64,000 bases of DNA, taken from NCBI GenBank assembly GCA_012656075.1, contig JAAKBF010000009.1:682001-746000 (forward strand). The letters are read 5' to 3'. This document shows, piece by piece, positions 30,114 through 41,150 of the stretch. Origin of the DNA: Phytophthora hibernalis. Its lineage: Eukaryota; Oomycota; Peronosporomycetes; Peronosporales; Peronosporaceae. The stretch's first letter is position 1, and each line of letters opens with the position of its first letter. Below the pieces are notes generated by a model, which was not told the origin of the DNA, did no database searches, and worked only from the letters and a program-made list of their open reading frames with translations. The position numbers were made by a program, and so were the translations under genes.

Positions 30114-30427
30114 TGTGACGGGAGTCACACGCACCTTGCCTTAGAGGAAGCGTTAACGCGTAACCACAACAGACGCCTGGCGTCTCTGTTGTAAGCTGGC
30201 CTTCCAGTCGTTTCCGGGTACCGAGTACCAAACGACTTGCGAACTTCCGGGTTAAAGTTAAACTGACTGTATTGATCTCACTTGTAAGGTTCTAACTACT
30301 GTTAACTATCTGCATACTAAACTTCTGTACTCCAAATGGATGGCTCTCCATCAACCGTCTACCTTAAGTCCGATTCGTAACTAGTGTAAAATACACAATC
30401 GTACTTAGCCGGGAGCCGGGTGTCACA
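30114..30427 (-). repeat. 5' LTR of the Gypsy element (314 bp)
   Basis: On the - strand it begins TGTGACACCC and ends CCCGTCACA, with perfect six-base inverted ends TGTGAC/GTCACA, and abuts a primer-binding site. Position and orientation fit the gag start at 30054. The partner LTR expected near or below 24.1 kb is absent, so boundaries rest on the terminal motif and the primer-binding site only. Confidence 0.75.
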
Positions 30428-31400
30428 CACCAACTTATGTGGCGCATGTACTCGTACTTAGTCGGGCTTGTGTGGACCACACGAAAGAACATTGGGTCTC
30501 CCCTTTCATAAGTTCTTTTGCACGGCAAACGGTGTCGGCCAGCGTGGCCCCGTTACACAGTCTCTTCCGAGTCCACATACAGACCAAGTCAAAATTATCT
30601 GAACGACGCGAGGTGGGCACCCGAACAATAAAAGAGGACGCTTGTACCAGGCGAAGTACGTGTCGATGTGCTGATCCATGACGGAGGCGACTGCAGCTTC
30701 CACGCGGCCATGGTTCTCTTCTCGGGCGAGGAAGCTCGGCTGCTTTGTGTTCATCACATTTACACTACTAAACCTATTAAGAAAAATCAATCTAAGCTCG
30801 ATTGAAGTTGTACAACCTCAAAGGCCTAATCCATACAGCAACAATACAGCAACAAGCATAGTAATTCAAGCATTACAGCTAGACATAGAGAGCGGCGCCA
30901 CACATCCCAAATAACTCAAAGTTAATCATTTGCGGCGCCAAATATTATGGGGAACAGTGAACGGTGAAAATCTCAATCTGTATCACATACAACACTGTCC
31001 AACCAAATAATGACTGGCCCTCAAGGCATTTGCAGTTGGTGGGCTCGAGTTGTTGCTCAGTTCGGAAATCACCATGGAGGTAGACGTGGTGACAAGGCTG
31101 GGTCTACGAAGGATCGAAGCTAAGCTCTCACGCATTTGGGTCTTACGTAGACTACGTCGAAGACGAGGTTGTGGAGTCCGAGTCTCCTATGTTGGACCCA
31201 TTTACGTACAACGTGGAAATCGGGTCTTAAAACTATGTGAACTTCTCGCAGCACGGAGACACATTTTTCAATTCACCATAACTTTGGTTGTACCCGATAT
31301 TTTTCGTAACGTAAGGGCTCTATTGTGTAGTACAGACACTCAGTTTTTAAATGATGTGCGTAACTCCTATTTGAGGTTTAATAGTTAATGATCATTTCGT
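30428..31400. other. Unassigned sequence between Gypsy LTR and transposase remnant
   Basis: Open frames at 30790-30506 (- strand, 94 codons), 30678-30914 (+ strand) and 31050-31388 (+ strand, 112 codons, Arg/Leu-rich). In a different + strand frame the 31,100-31,250 stretch reads SYVDYVEDEVVESESPMLDP, which has plausible protein character. None is recognised. Confidence 0.25.
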
Positions 31401-31404
31401 TTTA

Positions 31405-32160
31405 AATGGACTCAAATACGTTGGAGAAGATGATCTACAAGTTAATGATGGTGATTGAACCTAGTCTCTACGAGAAGTTTGTAAAGCGATTGTGAAGACA
31501 ACAAAACCTTTCGAACTTATTCGGACGACCGACGTAAAGTTCCTGCTTGGTTATCGCCCGAGTGGTCAATTTGCTGAGCAGAAGACTTACTTTAGTGGTA
31601 AACACAAACAATGTGGGTACAATCTCGAGTGCTCAGTGGCATATCCCGGCGTGGCACTTGACCTCTCGCGCCACGAACCCGGCTCAAAGTTGGATGTGAC
31701 CATGTTTCTAGACAGGAAGGCGGTTCTCATGGATATGTTGCAGAAGCGCATCGAGGAGCTGGATATTGAGGACAATGAAGAAGGAGCTGCCCTACATCCT
31801 TTGCAATGGGGCGTAATCGTTGACAAAGGGTACCAAGGCGCCGAGACAATTATTCGAACAATACAACCCTAACGAAAGCGACATAGATCCGAGTTGAGTC
31901 ACCAAGACGTGGCTCGCAACCGCCTCGTCTCTTCTGATCGCGTGTTGGTCGAGAACTTTTTCGGCCGGGTGTGCGTGTTGCGGAAGGTCATATACGTTAC
32001 CTACAAATGGAGCGAAATGCAATACGACATAGTTGTACGCATTTGTTTCGCACTTACCACCACGCAACGAATCAAATCACTCCAGAATCCTCCTCAGGAG
32101 AGCCCCACTGTGTCGCTCTCCTTCGTTGGGCGTAGTGGTACAGCAGTGACGGGGGCGTGA
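31405..32160 (+). pseudogene. DDE transposase of the PIF/Harbinger-IS5 type (DDE_Tnp_4-like)
   Basis: Begins in a broken frame LEKMIYKLMMVIEPSLYEKF, then the 127-codon frame 31492-31872: TTDVKFLLGYRPSGQFAEQK (first Asp), TYFSGKHKQCGYNLECSVAY, VALDLSRHEPGSKLDVTMFL (second Asp region), WGVIVDKGYQGAETIIRTIQ (DKGYQG block). A stop at 31870 and a short shift lead to LSHQDVARNRLVSSDRVLVE, NFFGRVCVLRKVIYVTYKWS and a C-terminal end. The order fits a transposase family common in oomycetes as I recall it; it cuts and joins element DNA. The N-terminal third is missing. Confidence 0.7.
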
Positions 32161-32774
32161 AAATAGTAGCTACTCGTCGAAACGCGAATCTCTGTCTGAG
32201 AACTTTAGCTTTTGAAACATCATAGACGTCTGCAGGAGTTGCCACACGAGCAGATGCAGCACCAAGCGTCTCGAAAACTTAGTCGATTTATAACTACTAC
32301 CAGAAGTATTACTTGTAGTATCCAAACAACCATCAGCACCAATGCTCGATGAATAGCGCAGCCTCGCCATGGAGCCGCTTCACGCGCAAAGCGTCCAGCA
32401 TCTCCTTCGTCACGCGGCTCGCCGAGTTCGTCTTGCGTTAGTTTTAGACTGTAGATTTGGCAGAGGCTTTGCATCTGATTCCGTATCGTTGCAAAAAGCG
32501 CATACGAAAAAGTTTCCTTCCCAAACGAAAACGAAATCGCGAAAAATTCTCAGAAATCCTCAGACTTTCTCAGATTCTCGTTTCGTTCAGAACTGCCTTT
32601 AAGAGCTTAAAAGCGCTCAAATGTCTGCAGCAGCAACTAATTTCGTTTTTTAGCTCGCACACGACAAATTTAATTGCCCAATCACGAGCAGAGAGCTTTG
32701 ACCACCCCTTTGCTCAAAGCAGCAACAGCTCAAGATTTTTACGCCATTCCCCCTCAGTTCATGGTTCCAGAGAG
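32161..32774. other. Spacer between two transposase remnants
   Basis: No recognised coding sequence. From 32,460 to 32,760 the + strand has an open frame (Lys/Arg/Ser/Phe-rich) that runs into the next transposase in frame, but its composition and the lack of a domain suggest 5' leader and not protein. Confidence 0.3.
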
Positions 32775-33715
32775 ATGCCGCGCCTAACTGCGCACCAGAA
32801 GGCGCTGCGTGGACTGCGCGCAGCTTTAGACACACGGAGATAAGCAGTCATCCTGCGCTGTATGCTAGACGAGGAAGACTCGAGGGAAGACGACACAGAC
32901 CTCCAGTATGCTGCCAAGTACGCGAGAGTACTTGCGACGCGGTATTTTAACCGCCCCTCGTCATACAGACGTCATGGAGATCGCAGGAAGGAGCTGCTTT
33001 ACGATGCCGAGGTTTTAAATGCAACAGATTTTCTGGAGTACTTTCGGATGGAACGCGATGCCTTCTTTCGTTTCATGGATCTTGTGAAAGGAGATGCAGC
33101 ACTGTCGCCGAGTGGATATTGCCCGTTTCGAGGAACAACTGACCTGCATATGAAGGTGGTGCTAAAGTGGTTAGGTGGTTTCGGAAATGACAGTACTTGG
33201 GCAATTTCTTGGCATCAGCAAAGGAACAATTAGGGACTACCTACATCGCGCTACGTCTGCACTGCTGAAGCTTAAACCTCGGACTGTTGCCTGGCCCGAG
33301 CGACTTCGGATCGCACACCGCATTAAAAAAATTGGCTTTGTAAACTGTATTGGAATGGCGGATGGCACGTTGTTTCAACTGGAAGACAAGCCACAGAAAA
33401 ATGGCGAAGCTTACTACACCCGGAAAGGATACTATGCAGTAAATGCTCTGGTAGTGTGCGATGAAGTGGCCAGAGTTGGCCACATAGTTGTTGGCTGGCC
33501 AGGTTCCGTACATGACAATCGCGTCTGGAGGAACTCACCGCCCTACAAAAACATGAACGAGTTTTTCAGTCACAAAGAGTATATCCTAGCATTCCAGACG
33601 TGATGATACCTGCTTTAAAAATCCGGCGGGCCGTGCGATGGACCCGAACGAGTCATATTTCAACAGAAAGCTGGCATCTTCGCGAATTACCCCCGGTACT
33701 AAGGCTTGATAAGCT
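32775..33715 (+). pseudogene. PIF/Harbinger-type transposase (right, longer copy)
   Basis: Likely start MPRLTAHQKALRGLRAALDT at 32775, with a TAA at about 32,841 directly followed by AVILRCMLDEEDSREDDTDL. Then RPSSYRRHGDRRKELLYDAE, FLEYFRMERDAFFRFMDLVK, KVVLKWLGGFGNDSTWA, and after a single-base shift near 33,200 GQFLGISKGTIRDYLHRATS, a helix-turn-helix-like DNA-binding segment. The catalytic part has GMADGTLFQLED (first Asp) and VGWPGSVHDNRVWR (second Asp). A stop at 33603 and a shift precede FKNPAGRAMDPNESYFNRKL. The C-terminal Glu region is not evident. The part after 33239 is shared with the left arm copy. Confidence 0.8.
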
Positions 33716-34214
33716 ATCAGACCCCCAGAGTAAGTGTTCAGATCGTTTTGCTGTTCAGATCTTTCCGAAGATGTCGGTAGCACAAGCATGGGACCACATA
33801 TGTGGCAATACAGAATACTCACATGCGAGAATCCATCCATGCATTCTTTTGTAAAGAAATGGCCTGCATCTAAGCGCATGCCAGCCACGTGGGTTGGGGG
33901 TCACGTTAGCTGACGCGGTCCTAAGCGGGCGTACACTGCACTGACCTTTGGCCACCTTAACCAGCACTCCACTGCGCACCTCATCTTTCTCAATAACGCA
34001 ACGTCTTCCAGGCTAAGCGCGTCGTCGAGCAAGCCACGCAGAGGGTGTGGTGTAGCACTTGGCAGGTGCAGGTCCTGCAGAGCCAGAAGCTGGTGCATAC
34101 GACAGCTCAACGGGGATTTTGGATATCTGGTATCGGTTAAACCTCTCCAAACCTATGAAATCACCGCCGTTATAATAAGAGCGCGTATTTTCGGTGGTTG
34201 AAGACGGAAAACAT

Positions 34215-34292
34215 TGACACGAGTGGGATTCGAACCCACGCCCGAAGACTGGTGCCTAAAACCAGCGCCTTAGACCACTCGGCCATCGTGTC
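34215..34292 (-). tRNA. tRNA-Leu (anticodon UAG), second copy
   Basis: The reverse complement is identical to the gene at 15539-15616, with the same class II extra arm, TAG anticodon and internal A and B boxes. It exists because of the inverted duplication. Both copies look functional. Confidence 0.95.
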
Positions 34293-35601
34293 ATACAATC
34301 AAGTCATTTAACATTTAGATAAAAAAGTGATCAATCTGGTATTAACTAATAATAAGGTCACTGACCTGGTACAACGTAGCTTTTGAGAAGGAATATCTAA
34401 AAATGACATATGAGTAAGCTGGGTGATTTGGTCGATCCATTAAGTGAGTTCATGAAAATGATGGGAGCAAATGAGTGAGTGGGTGAGTAGGTGCGCGAGT
34501 ACATGAAAATGTGCGAGTGAGTGAGTGGGTAGTGGGCAATGTTGGGAGAGAGAGAAGATAGATAGGGATACTGAGCGCGAATTAGCGTTAATGCACGATC
34601 TATTCGATCTTTAAAACCCGAGGTGCGTTCGTCTACAATATTGGTATCTCATCGTTGAAAGTAAAAAACAAGTCAAATCGTAAAAAAGTTGCCTTAAGGC
34701 TAGCCACTCACATTTAATAGCCAGTCATTTTGGCAAAGAAAATACACTGAGTTTTATAAATTTTCGATATTGCAGTGATGCTCGATGTTGCTTGCGAGCG
34801 ATGATACCGGTACTCTCGAGTTTTGAGCCTAGTGGTTTTGGAAGTCGGGACCAAGTTGGGCTTAAGTATAAATCGTTTTGTCAGTCTCAACCACTGGGTT
34901 GGGTGGCGCCAACTTGTAACGGGAATGCTTCTGCTCGGGTAGTAAGGTGTGAGGATTGTGGTATGCTTTGCGTGGTCACTATCCCCAGGATGTGGATGGC
35001 GCGTCCGTCTCAAACCAGGAGTTGACATCGATGCATTGCCGTACGGCAGTGCACCGAGGTCACTAAGGAAGGGTGTACAGCCCCAGGCTGGCTAACAGAG
35101 CAGGGAAAAGCCCTCGCTCTTGGTAGTGGGAGGATCTCGTGCCAGAATTCTGATGTGGTTGCGCTTCGCTGTAAGCTGCAATTCGATCACCTTGCGTAAC
35201 ATTTTGCCATCAGTCTTTATACCACCTGCTCGCGGAAAGGGACTTCTTCATCATTTCCTTATCCACAATAAGATCCAAACTAGGGCTGCTCGTGGACTGG
35301 GATCACGGATCCACGCCAAATATATTGTCCGAAACGGAAATCCTACTTACGCCAGCCAGCGATCCGGTACACTCAACCCGATGGCCGTATGTTAACATGC
35401 CCACGTAGCGGTACCTCCACATAAGGACATTCTATAGAAGGTTCTCATCTGTACACAACTAAGCTTACGTGCAGGCGTCGACGAAACGGTGGGCGCAAGC
35501 ATTGTGAGCCTTCGAGCGTATATCTAACGTTACGCGCTGCCAGGAATACATGCAGAAATTCACAACAAGGTATTGCCCAGTCGCCATGATAGTGCGGATA
35601 G

Positions 35602-36013
35602 CACCTTCTACCCTGCGAAGCTGGCGGACATATACAGTGCTCACGCGCGCGAGCCCATGGTCCATCTTGGTTTTTCTGGAGCACGACCAGCGTGGGCAAA
35701 GTTCATGCACAGCAGTGAGAGCCACGACTGCCTGTGTCCACGCGCGTGATGATAGCCTCCTTGCCCAGCAACTGCTCTCACTCCTCTTTGGCAAACTGCT
35801 TGGTGCGAACGAACTCCGACACGGGAAGCATTTGGATGTGGATGCAGTACTTATCGGCGCTGAACCACGCCGCGTAGTCCACCTTGTTGTCGAAAAAATT
35901 GCCCGTGACTTTGTTGGGCCGGAAGTTGTTGACGCGGTCATGAATTTGCCAACAGTCTTCATGGCGGCGTTCTTCGTGGCCTTGCCGTACATACCGACTG
36001 GTTCTTAAGCTAT
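35602..36013 (-). pseudogene. GH81-type endo-beta-1,3-glucanase fragment, second copy
   Basis: Reverse-complement copy of 13820-14230 with the same breaks (frameshift before FRPNKVTGNFFDNKVDY, stop before EQLLGKE). It has five A residues in the AGAAAAACC run where the left arm has four, so one more frame of the C-terminal part stays open here (175 codons counted in the non-coding frame). The shared breaks show that the gene was already dead before duplication. Confidence 0.65.
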
Positions 36014-38069
36014 TTGGAAGAGGGCTGAGCGGTAGATTGACGCAACCCGAATGGCTTCAGTTACTGACACAATTTAACCTGATTTGGGCTGTACCAGCAG
36101 CACACTCTAAAGCAACTGTTATCCCAGTATAAGGACATATTAGATCTACAAGATGGCCTCTTGCCCATAAGTTCAACTGGCTTGCTGCCATGTACTAGCG
36201 CAAAGCAAACGTCATTATTAACATATCGTAATTGGAGTTTGTCCTTAATTTGAGGACAAAATCTGTAGAGCTAATAATAGAAACCGTCAAACGAGGCAAA
36301 CCGGAGGTCCTTTGCTTGTGTTCTCTGAAATTAATTTCAGAGTTTAAGGTGCGATCCGAAAACCTGGTCTGATTTATCGTTTACCTCTTCTCCTGTCAAA
36401 TTCGGTTTTTCGCTTTTCAGCAGGAATAACAGGCTTTCTTACAAAAGTCAAGATTAACGAGATTATTGGTAGGTGTAAATACTTGATACCCCGTCCAGCG
36501 CGATATTTTTGCGAAGGTTGCCTGTGGCGGCAGGTTGTGTGGCCCACGCCGATTGTGCTACTGTCGTGCCACATCACGACAGTATATGTAAATTTTCGAT
36601 TTCGGCGGACAGCGCGACTCATTTCGTCGTATTATGTCTGGCTGTGCAGTCGAAGCGCAGGATTTTGTGTTGACATGGTCTAAGTCGACGTGATTGATCG
36701 AGAAGTGCTGTGGGCCCGGTAACCAATTTGTCTTTTGTCCGAGTGATCAATTGCTTACCAAGGATGGAACGTTTATATTGGGAACACAGGCTACATGTAC
36801 CAAGATTATAATCTACGCGTTATGTGGCACTAGCAGATGTTGCGTCTGCGTAGCAGGTGCAGGAGATGCAACGAGAACGTGGTCAAATGCACTCTGTATG
36901 AAATCTACTAAAATACATGTACATTACCAGCCATTTACAACCGGGGTTGTATTTCTGACAATCACCATCGCTGATTGGCTGGCTGCACCGTATCATCCAG
37001 GATTATGGCTGGTACGGCGCCTAAAGACGGGGTGCCGTTTTCAATTTTAGTTGCTCGCACGGTAGCAAGTATCGCCTAAGTTTGCAACCCAATCAATTAC
37101 AAAAGACAAGTCAAAAACTAGTACTTTGCAACTGGTTCCCCATCCAAACGAACATGCTGCAGCAGTCACCGGAGAGCTGGGTTCGTTACTTGGCAGTTCT
37201 GGCTGAATATTTGATCCGGCTAAAGGGCGACACGTTCGCCATTAGTGGGTGCAAAAATATAAAAAGTGTAGCCTAACTGAAAGCACAAAAGTAATCTTAC
37301 CAGCACATGAAACGACACCATCCAGAGCCATCATGGACCATGATGGATGTATCGGGAAACGATTCCAAAGTCAGGGTTGCAAACGGAACCAAATGGAAGC
37401 TGCAAACAAATACAACGTGTAGCGAAGCAGCATGAACGCACGAGGGCCCCAACTCATCGCCACACCAGGTTGGTGTAAGCCATACCATGACCTTTATGCC
37501 GTACGAAGACGCGGCACGTACTGCTACGACTGCGCCCAAATGATAGAGCAGGTCGTTCGGGTCATTTTAGACATAGAAATCGCGGACTATGAAGGACAAG
37601 TGAGCGCCTATCACTGATGGATAGGATGCAACCGTACACATTTTCTAGGCAAAGCTACGACATGAACCGTGGTGCTTCTCTGGCTACCGTCGACACGGTC
37701 GCGTCGGGGCAAACTTCTGACGGGGAAAATCTAAACCCCTATATGTGTTTTGAACGTTTAGGTAGTAGAGGCAAATGGGTACGAGGCAGTGCGTCAACGG
37801 GCTACTGTTACGGGCTTGATCTACAGTAGTCGTTGACGCGGCTGGAGGGCTTCGCACGACGGAGAGCGAGCGGTTTTGTAGCTCCCATAGAGTCGATTTG
37901 GTTGCAGTGTAGATAAAATAGCATGCTTGGGAGGGTTTGTGCAACATAACTGTAAGATTTATGCAGCAATTGGTAGCTTTCATGAGAATTGTGAGCCACC
38001 TCAAGCTACTCAGAACTCCACACTCGTTTTGATGGCACTTTACCGCAGTGTTTGTTTTAGCCAATCAAA
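36014..38069. other. Unassigned part of the right arm
   Basis: Holds the palindrome at 36323-36342 and + strand open frames at 36483-36683, 36694-37050 (Cys-rich), 37082-37276, 37432-37617 and 37617-37829, the mirror images of those at 12-13.35 kb. No domain recognised. Confidence 0.25.
36323..36342. repeat. Perfect 20-bp palindrome, right-arm copy
   Basis: Mirror copy of 13491-13510. Confidence 0.8.
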
Positions 38070-38685
38070 AGAGAGTTGCAATCCGAGTTGCAAGAATGGC
38101 CAGTATTTATACAATACACACTATGAATAACTTTAAGGAGCCCTTGTTGGACTGTGATTTAAAGAACTAGCGCTCGACATTGAATACCGTTATACTCATT
38201 AAGATCGTATTCTTGGTGAAGGCATGGCTCGATGTGGATTTGGCGGTACTGCCCCCAACGGATGGCGGACTGTCAGTGCAAGAGAGTTGCAATCCGAGTT
38301 GCAAGAATGGCCAGTATTTATACAATACACACTACGAATAACTTTAAGGAGCCCTTGTTGGACTGTGATTTAAAGAACTAGCGCTCGACATTGAATACCG
38401 TTATACTCATTAAGATCGTATTCTTGGTGAAGGCATGGCTCGATGTGGATTTGGCGGTACTGCCCCAACGGATGGCGGACTGTCAGTGCAAGAGAGTTGC
38501 AATCCGAGTTGCAAGAATGGCCAGTATTTATACAATACACACTACGAATAACTTTAAGGAGCCCTTGTTGGACTGTGATTTAAAGAACTAGCGCTCGACA
38601 TTGAATACCGTTATACTCATTAAGATCGTATTCTTGGTGAAGGCATGGCTCGATGTGGATTTGGCGGTACTGCCCCCAACGGATG
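38070..38685. repeat. Three tandem copies of a 210-bp unit
   Basis: Units start with AGAGAGTTGCAATCCGAG at 38070, 38281 and 38491 (periods 211 and 210, the difference being one C in a CCCCC run). The third stops at about 38685, about 15 bases short of a full unit. Unit one is the outer end of the right arm; the left arm has only one copy (11555-11763). Each unit contains the LINE fragment end and the segment CAGTATTTATACAATACAC. The array directly abuts the truncated Gypsy LTR. Confidence 0.95.
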
Positions 38686-39345
38686 AAGGAAGGAAGGGTA
38701 CCGGCTGTCAACCTGATACAGGTTTGCTGAGGTAAAACCTCGACTGGTAGTAATATATATTTGGAACATTCGGTCCCACTATTATATATGGAAAACGACA
38801 CTCCTTGCCGCTTCCAACACTCGGCCACTCTGATCTCTTGGACTGACCAGCAACAAACTCTCGGTTCAGTGTACCTTGAGCTCGCTGACAGGCATCCCAC
38901 GTAGCCGAGCGTATCCAGACCCTAAGATAAGCTAATTAGACTTACTGAAGACGGATTTGACCCTTCGTGACTTGTGGGAAAGACTACTGATTAATTTATG
39001 ATTTTGTTTGCTCTGAGAGCCTCTGTAGGTCATCCTATAGCTAGTCGTATATCTAAATACAAATACAAGTGTGAACAGATATCAGTAGGAGATCCTGGAG
39101 CTGGCTCTAAATAGCCGAGGGTACGACACCAAGATGGGTACAAGACGAGGTTCCAGCCTCGGCCGGGTTTTATATTATACCCAGACGAGACCTCGGTCAC
39201 TATCATTCCTACGTCACTATCGCGCGGGGAATGAGATTGTCCAATCAGAATGCGGTGTTGCCTTTCATCGAAAGTCACAACGTCGGTAATCCGGCGACCA
39301 AGCTGTGACCGCTTGGCCCCAAAACCCAGCGCCACAACTGCTCCC
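38686..39345 (-). repeat. Gypsy LTR, truncated (left)
   Basis: Aligns along its length with 56276-56935, for example GGAAGGGTACCG, CAACACTCGGCCACTC, GACAGGCATCCCACGTAGCC and GGTCATCCTATAGCTAGTC in the same order and orientation, with many substitutions and small indels. About 250 bp present at the start of the right LTR (56022-56275) are missing here; the break coincides with the end of the 210-bp array. It would be the 3' LTR of the - strand element. Confidence 0.85.
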
Positions 39346-39549
39346 GCCTCGACGCAAGCTCCCGCAAGTACACCGTTCACTCTATTTAGTCGTGTGACCT
39401 AAATAGTCGTGCACCTTTGATAGTCACCTCGCAGGTTTTGAAAAACATTTCCAGTTCTACCTTAAATTGACGAAAGAGACTGAATTCTCGAAGATTCGAC
39501 GAGCAGATTTGCGTGATGTAGTTTATTTGAAGTTTTGACAAGTACGTTT

Positions 39550-41150
39550 CGAGATGCATAGTTTTCAAAACAAGGTAGAATCGGCTTCTGAAAATAAACT
39601 AGAAATAGTTGGGGCACGACTAAATATAGTGAACAGTGTAGTGCGCGTCGTGGCGCCTCTTGATCGTGCGCCTCTTGATCGTCCTTCGCACCTTCTGGGC
39701 CAATCTACGGCTATCTCTCTTCACGTTCTTGATGCGTCTGGGGAGGTTCTTTCGTTATCTTCTTTTGCTCTCGTGCCTCCAGAACATCTTCTGACACCTC
39801 TGTCTTTATTCTGCACCTTCGTGCGCATATTTAGGAGTCGATCAACCTTCGTCCGACATTTCGGGTTCCGCACTGTGCCCGCTCCTCGGTTGCCAACTTC
39901 TGCGCAGTCTGGTAATTCCAACTCGTATGCGAATTCTTCGATCTTGTTCTTGACTCTGAATATTCCATGCCATCAGCCAGCTAATTTCTTTGTCAATCTT
40001 GACTTGACGCGCTTCATGTACAACCATACTCTACCCCAAGACTGGAGCAGAGATCTCGGTGCTTCCACTGGAGCATCGGGTGTTGCCCCTGTCTCCGCTC
40101 GTGACTCCTCCGAGGCTTCGTTGCCACCAATGTTTGCTACTACTCGCGCCTCGCCCGAAATATCATTTTCACCAACACTCGGAGCCATCTCGACGCCTTG
40201 GTATTCCATCGCCATTTTCCATACAATGTCTTGCGTCGGTTCACTCGTCGGCCTTCGGTGCCCCACCGACGATTCATCCCGAGGAGGTACAGCACGCCGT
40301 CCTCGCTCAGCCCAACCTTGTCGGCCATCTTCCTCGCGTCTCTGGCTGAGTTTAGCTCTTCATCTTGGCCGGTGGAGATCTTTTGACGGCGCTCTTCCTG
40401 TATAATCACAGGGTCAACGTCTTATGCGTTCGGCGCACTGAATTTTGCATAAGGGGTCGATTGCTCGACTTCTGGCTTGTTCTGGACCTCTTGGAAACAC
40501 CATCTGCTTCGTCTCGTTGAGCCGCGTCATCTGGGCCTACGACCGACGTCTCATCTGCAAACCGGACTTGTTTCTTCCTTGCGTTTGCTTGATGTCTCGA
40601 CGTTACCGTTAAGTAATCCGGTACACCCCTAACGAAATCGAAACATTATTTGTTGCGAGGAGTTTCATGAGCCAAATGAGCTCGGTCAAAGCTGGCTGTT
40701 GGGTTCTCTTCAGGCGCGGCTTCTACAGAGGTTTCTACAGAGACTTCGTAGATGACATCTCCGATCTGGTTCAGTTCGACTAATTCCGATTTTCTGGTCT
40801 CGGTCGACACCACACTGGATTCTTTACTCCCGAGAGCCTCACTTGCCAAAGCGTCAGCCGCAGCGTTGAACTACCGGACCACCTGCAGGTATTTTACCGA
40901 GCGAAGCTTGGTCGTGAGTTTTCGGTGATCAGTCAGCTGAGCCATCAGAGATTCCGTAAGACAGGTCATCACCCCGAGGACTGCTGGATTGCGAGTCTCG
41001 GGTCTCCCACAATGATTAAATCCTCGGCTCCATGTTCGACTGCCGTCGATACGCCGTTGTTCATTCCGGCATACTCAGCTAGATTTACGGTGGTGGTCTC
41101 GAGATAAGCACTCGCAGCCGTCACGAGCTGCCACTGTAATGGGCTACGAG
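39550..41150 (-). pseudogene. Partial second Gypsy copy with integrase core deleted
   Basis: - strand blocks: ASAYLETTTVNLAEYAGMNN (41,115, RNase H), FNAAADALASEALGSKESSV, ETRKSELVELNQIGDVIYEV, VRFADETSVVGPDDAAQRDE, IIQEERRQKISTG, MADKVGLSEDGVLYLLGMNR (integrase zinc region start), then directly DIVWKMAMEYQGVEMAPSVG, which in the sister copy at 43.6 kb lies beyond the integrase core, and WGRVWLYMKRVKSRLTKKLA. So the HHCC and DDE parts (about 800 bp) are deleted. Frames are broken in several places. It lies between the left LTR and a Mutator-like fragment. Confidence 0.75.

Larger units (their letters stand above)
24889..30427 (-). mobile_element. Chromoviral Ty3/Gypsy element, 3' end disrupted
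   Basis: In - strand order: LTR 30427-30114, primer-binding site, gag, zinc knuckle, protease, RT, RNase H, integrase and (at 24350-24136) chromodomain: the canonical Ty3/Gypsy order. No second LTR was found; the 3' side runs into the gag-like sequence of another element on the opposite strand. Several frameshifts and stops exist, so the element is inactive, but its catalytic motifs are mostly preserved, suggesting moderate age. Confidence 0.85.
33239..38280. repeat. Inverted duplication, right arm (about 5.04 kb)
   Basis: Reverse complement of 11555-16594; see the left arm for the pairing. Contents in this orientation: transposase 3' half, tRNA-Leu on the - strand, glucanase pseudogene on the - strand, unassigned frames on the + strand, LINE fragment end. 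Unlike the left arm, its inner end continues into the full 5' part of the transposase (32775-33238), and its outer end is extended by two more tandem copies of the last 210 bp. The right arm is thus the more complete one for the transposase, the left arm for the LINE. Confidence 0.95.

Noticed and set aside
38070..38685. Regular tandem array considered as CRISPR
   Set aside because: Units are about 210 bp and identical throughout with no unique spacers, in a eukaryotic sequence; it is a plain tandem duplication.
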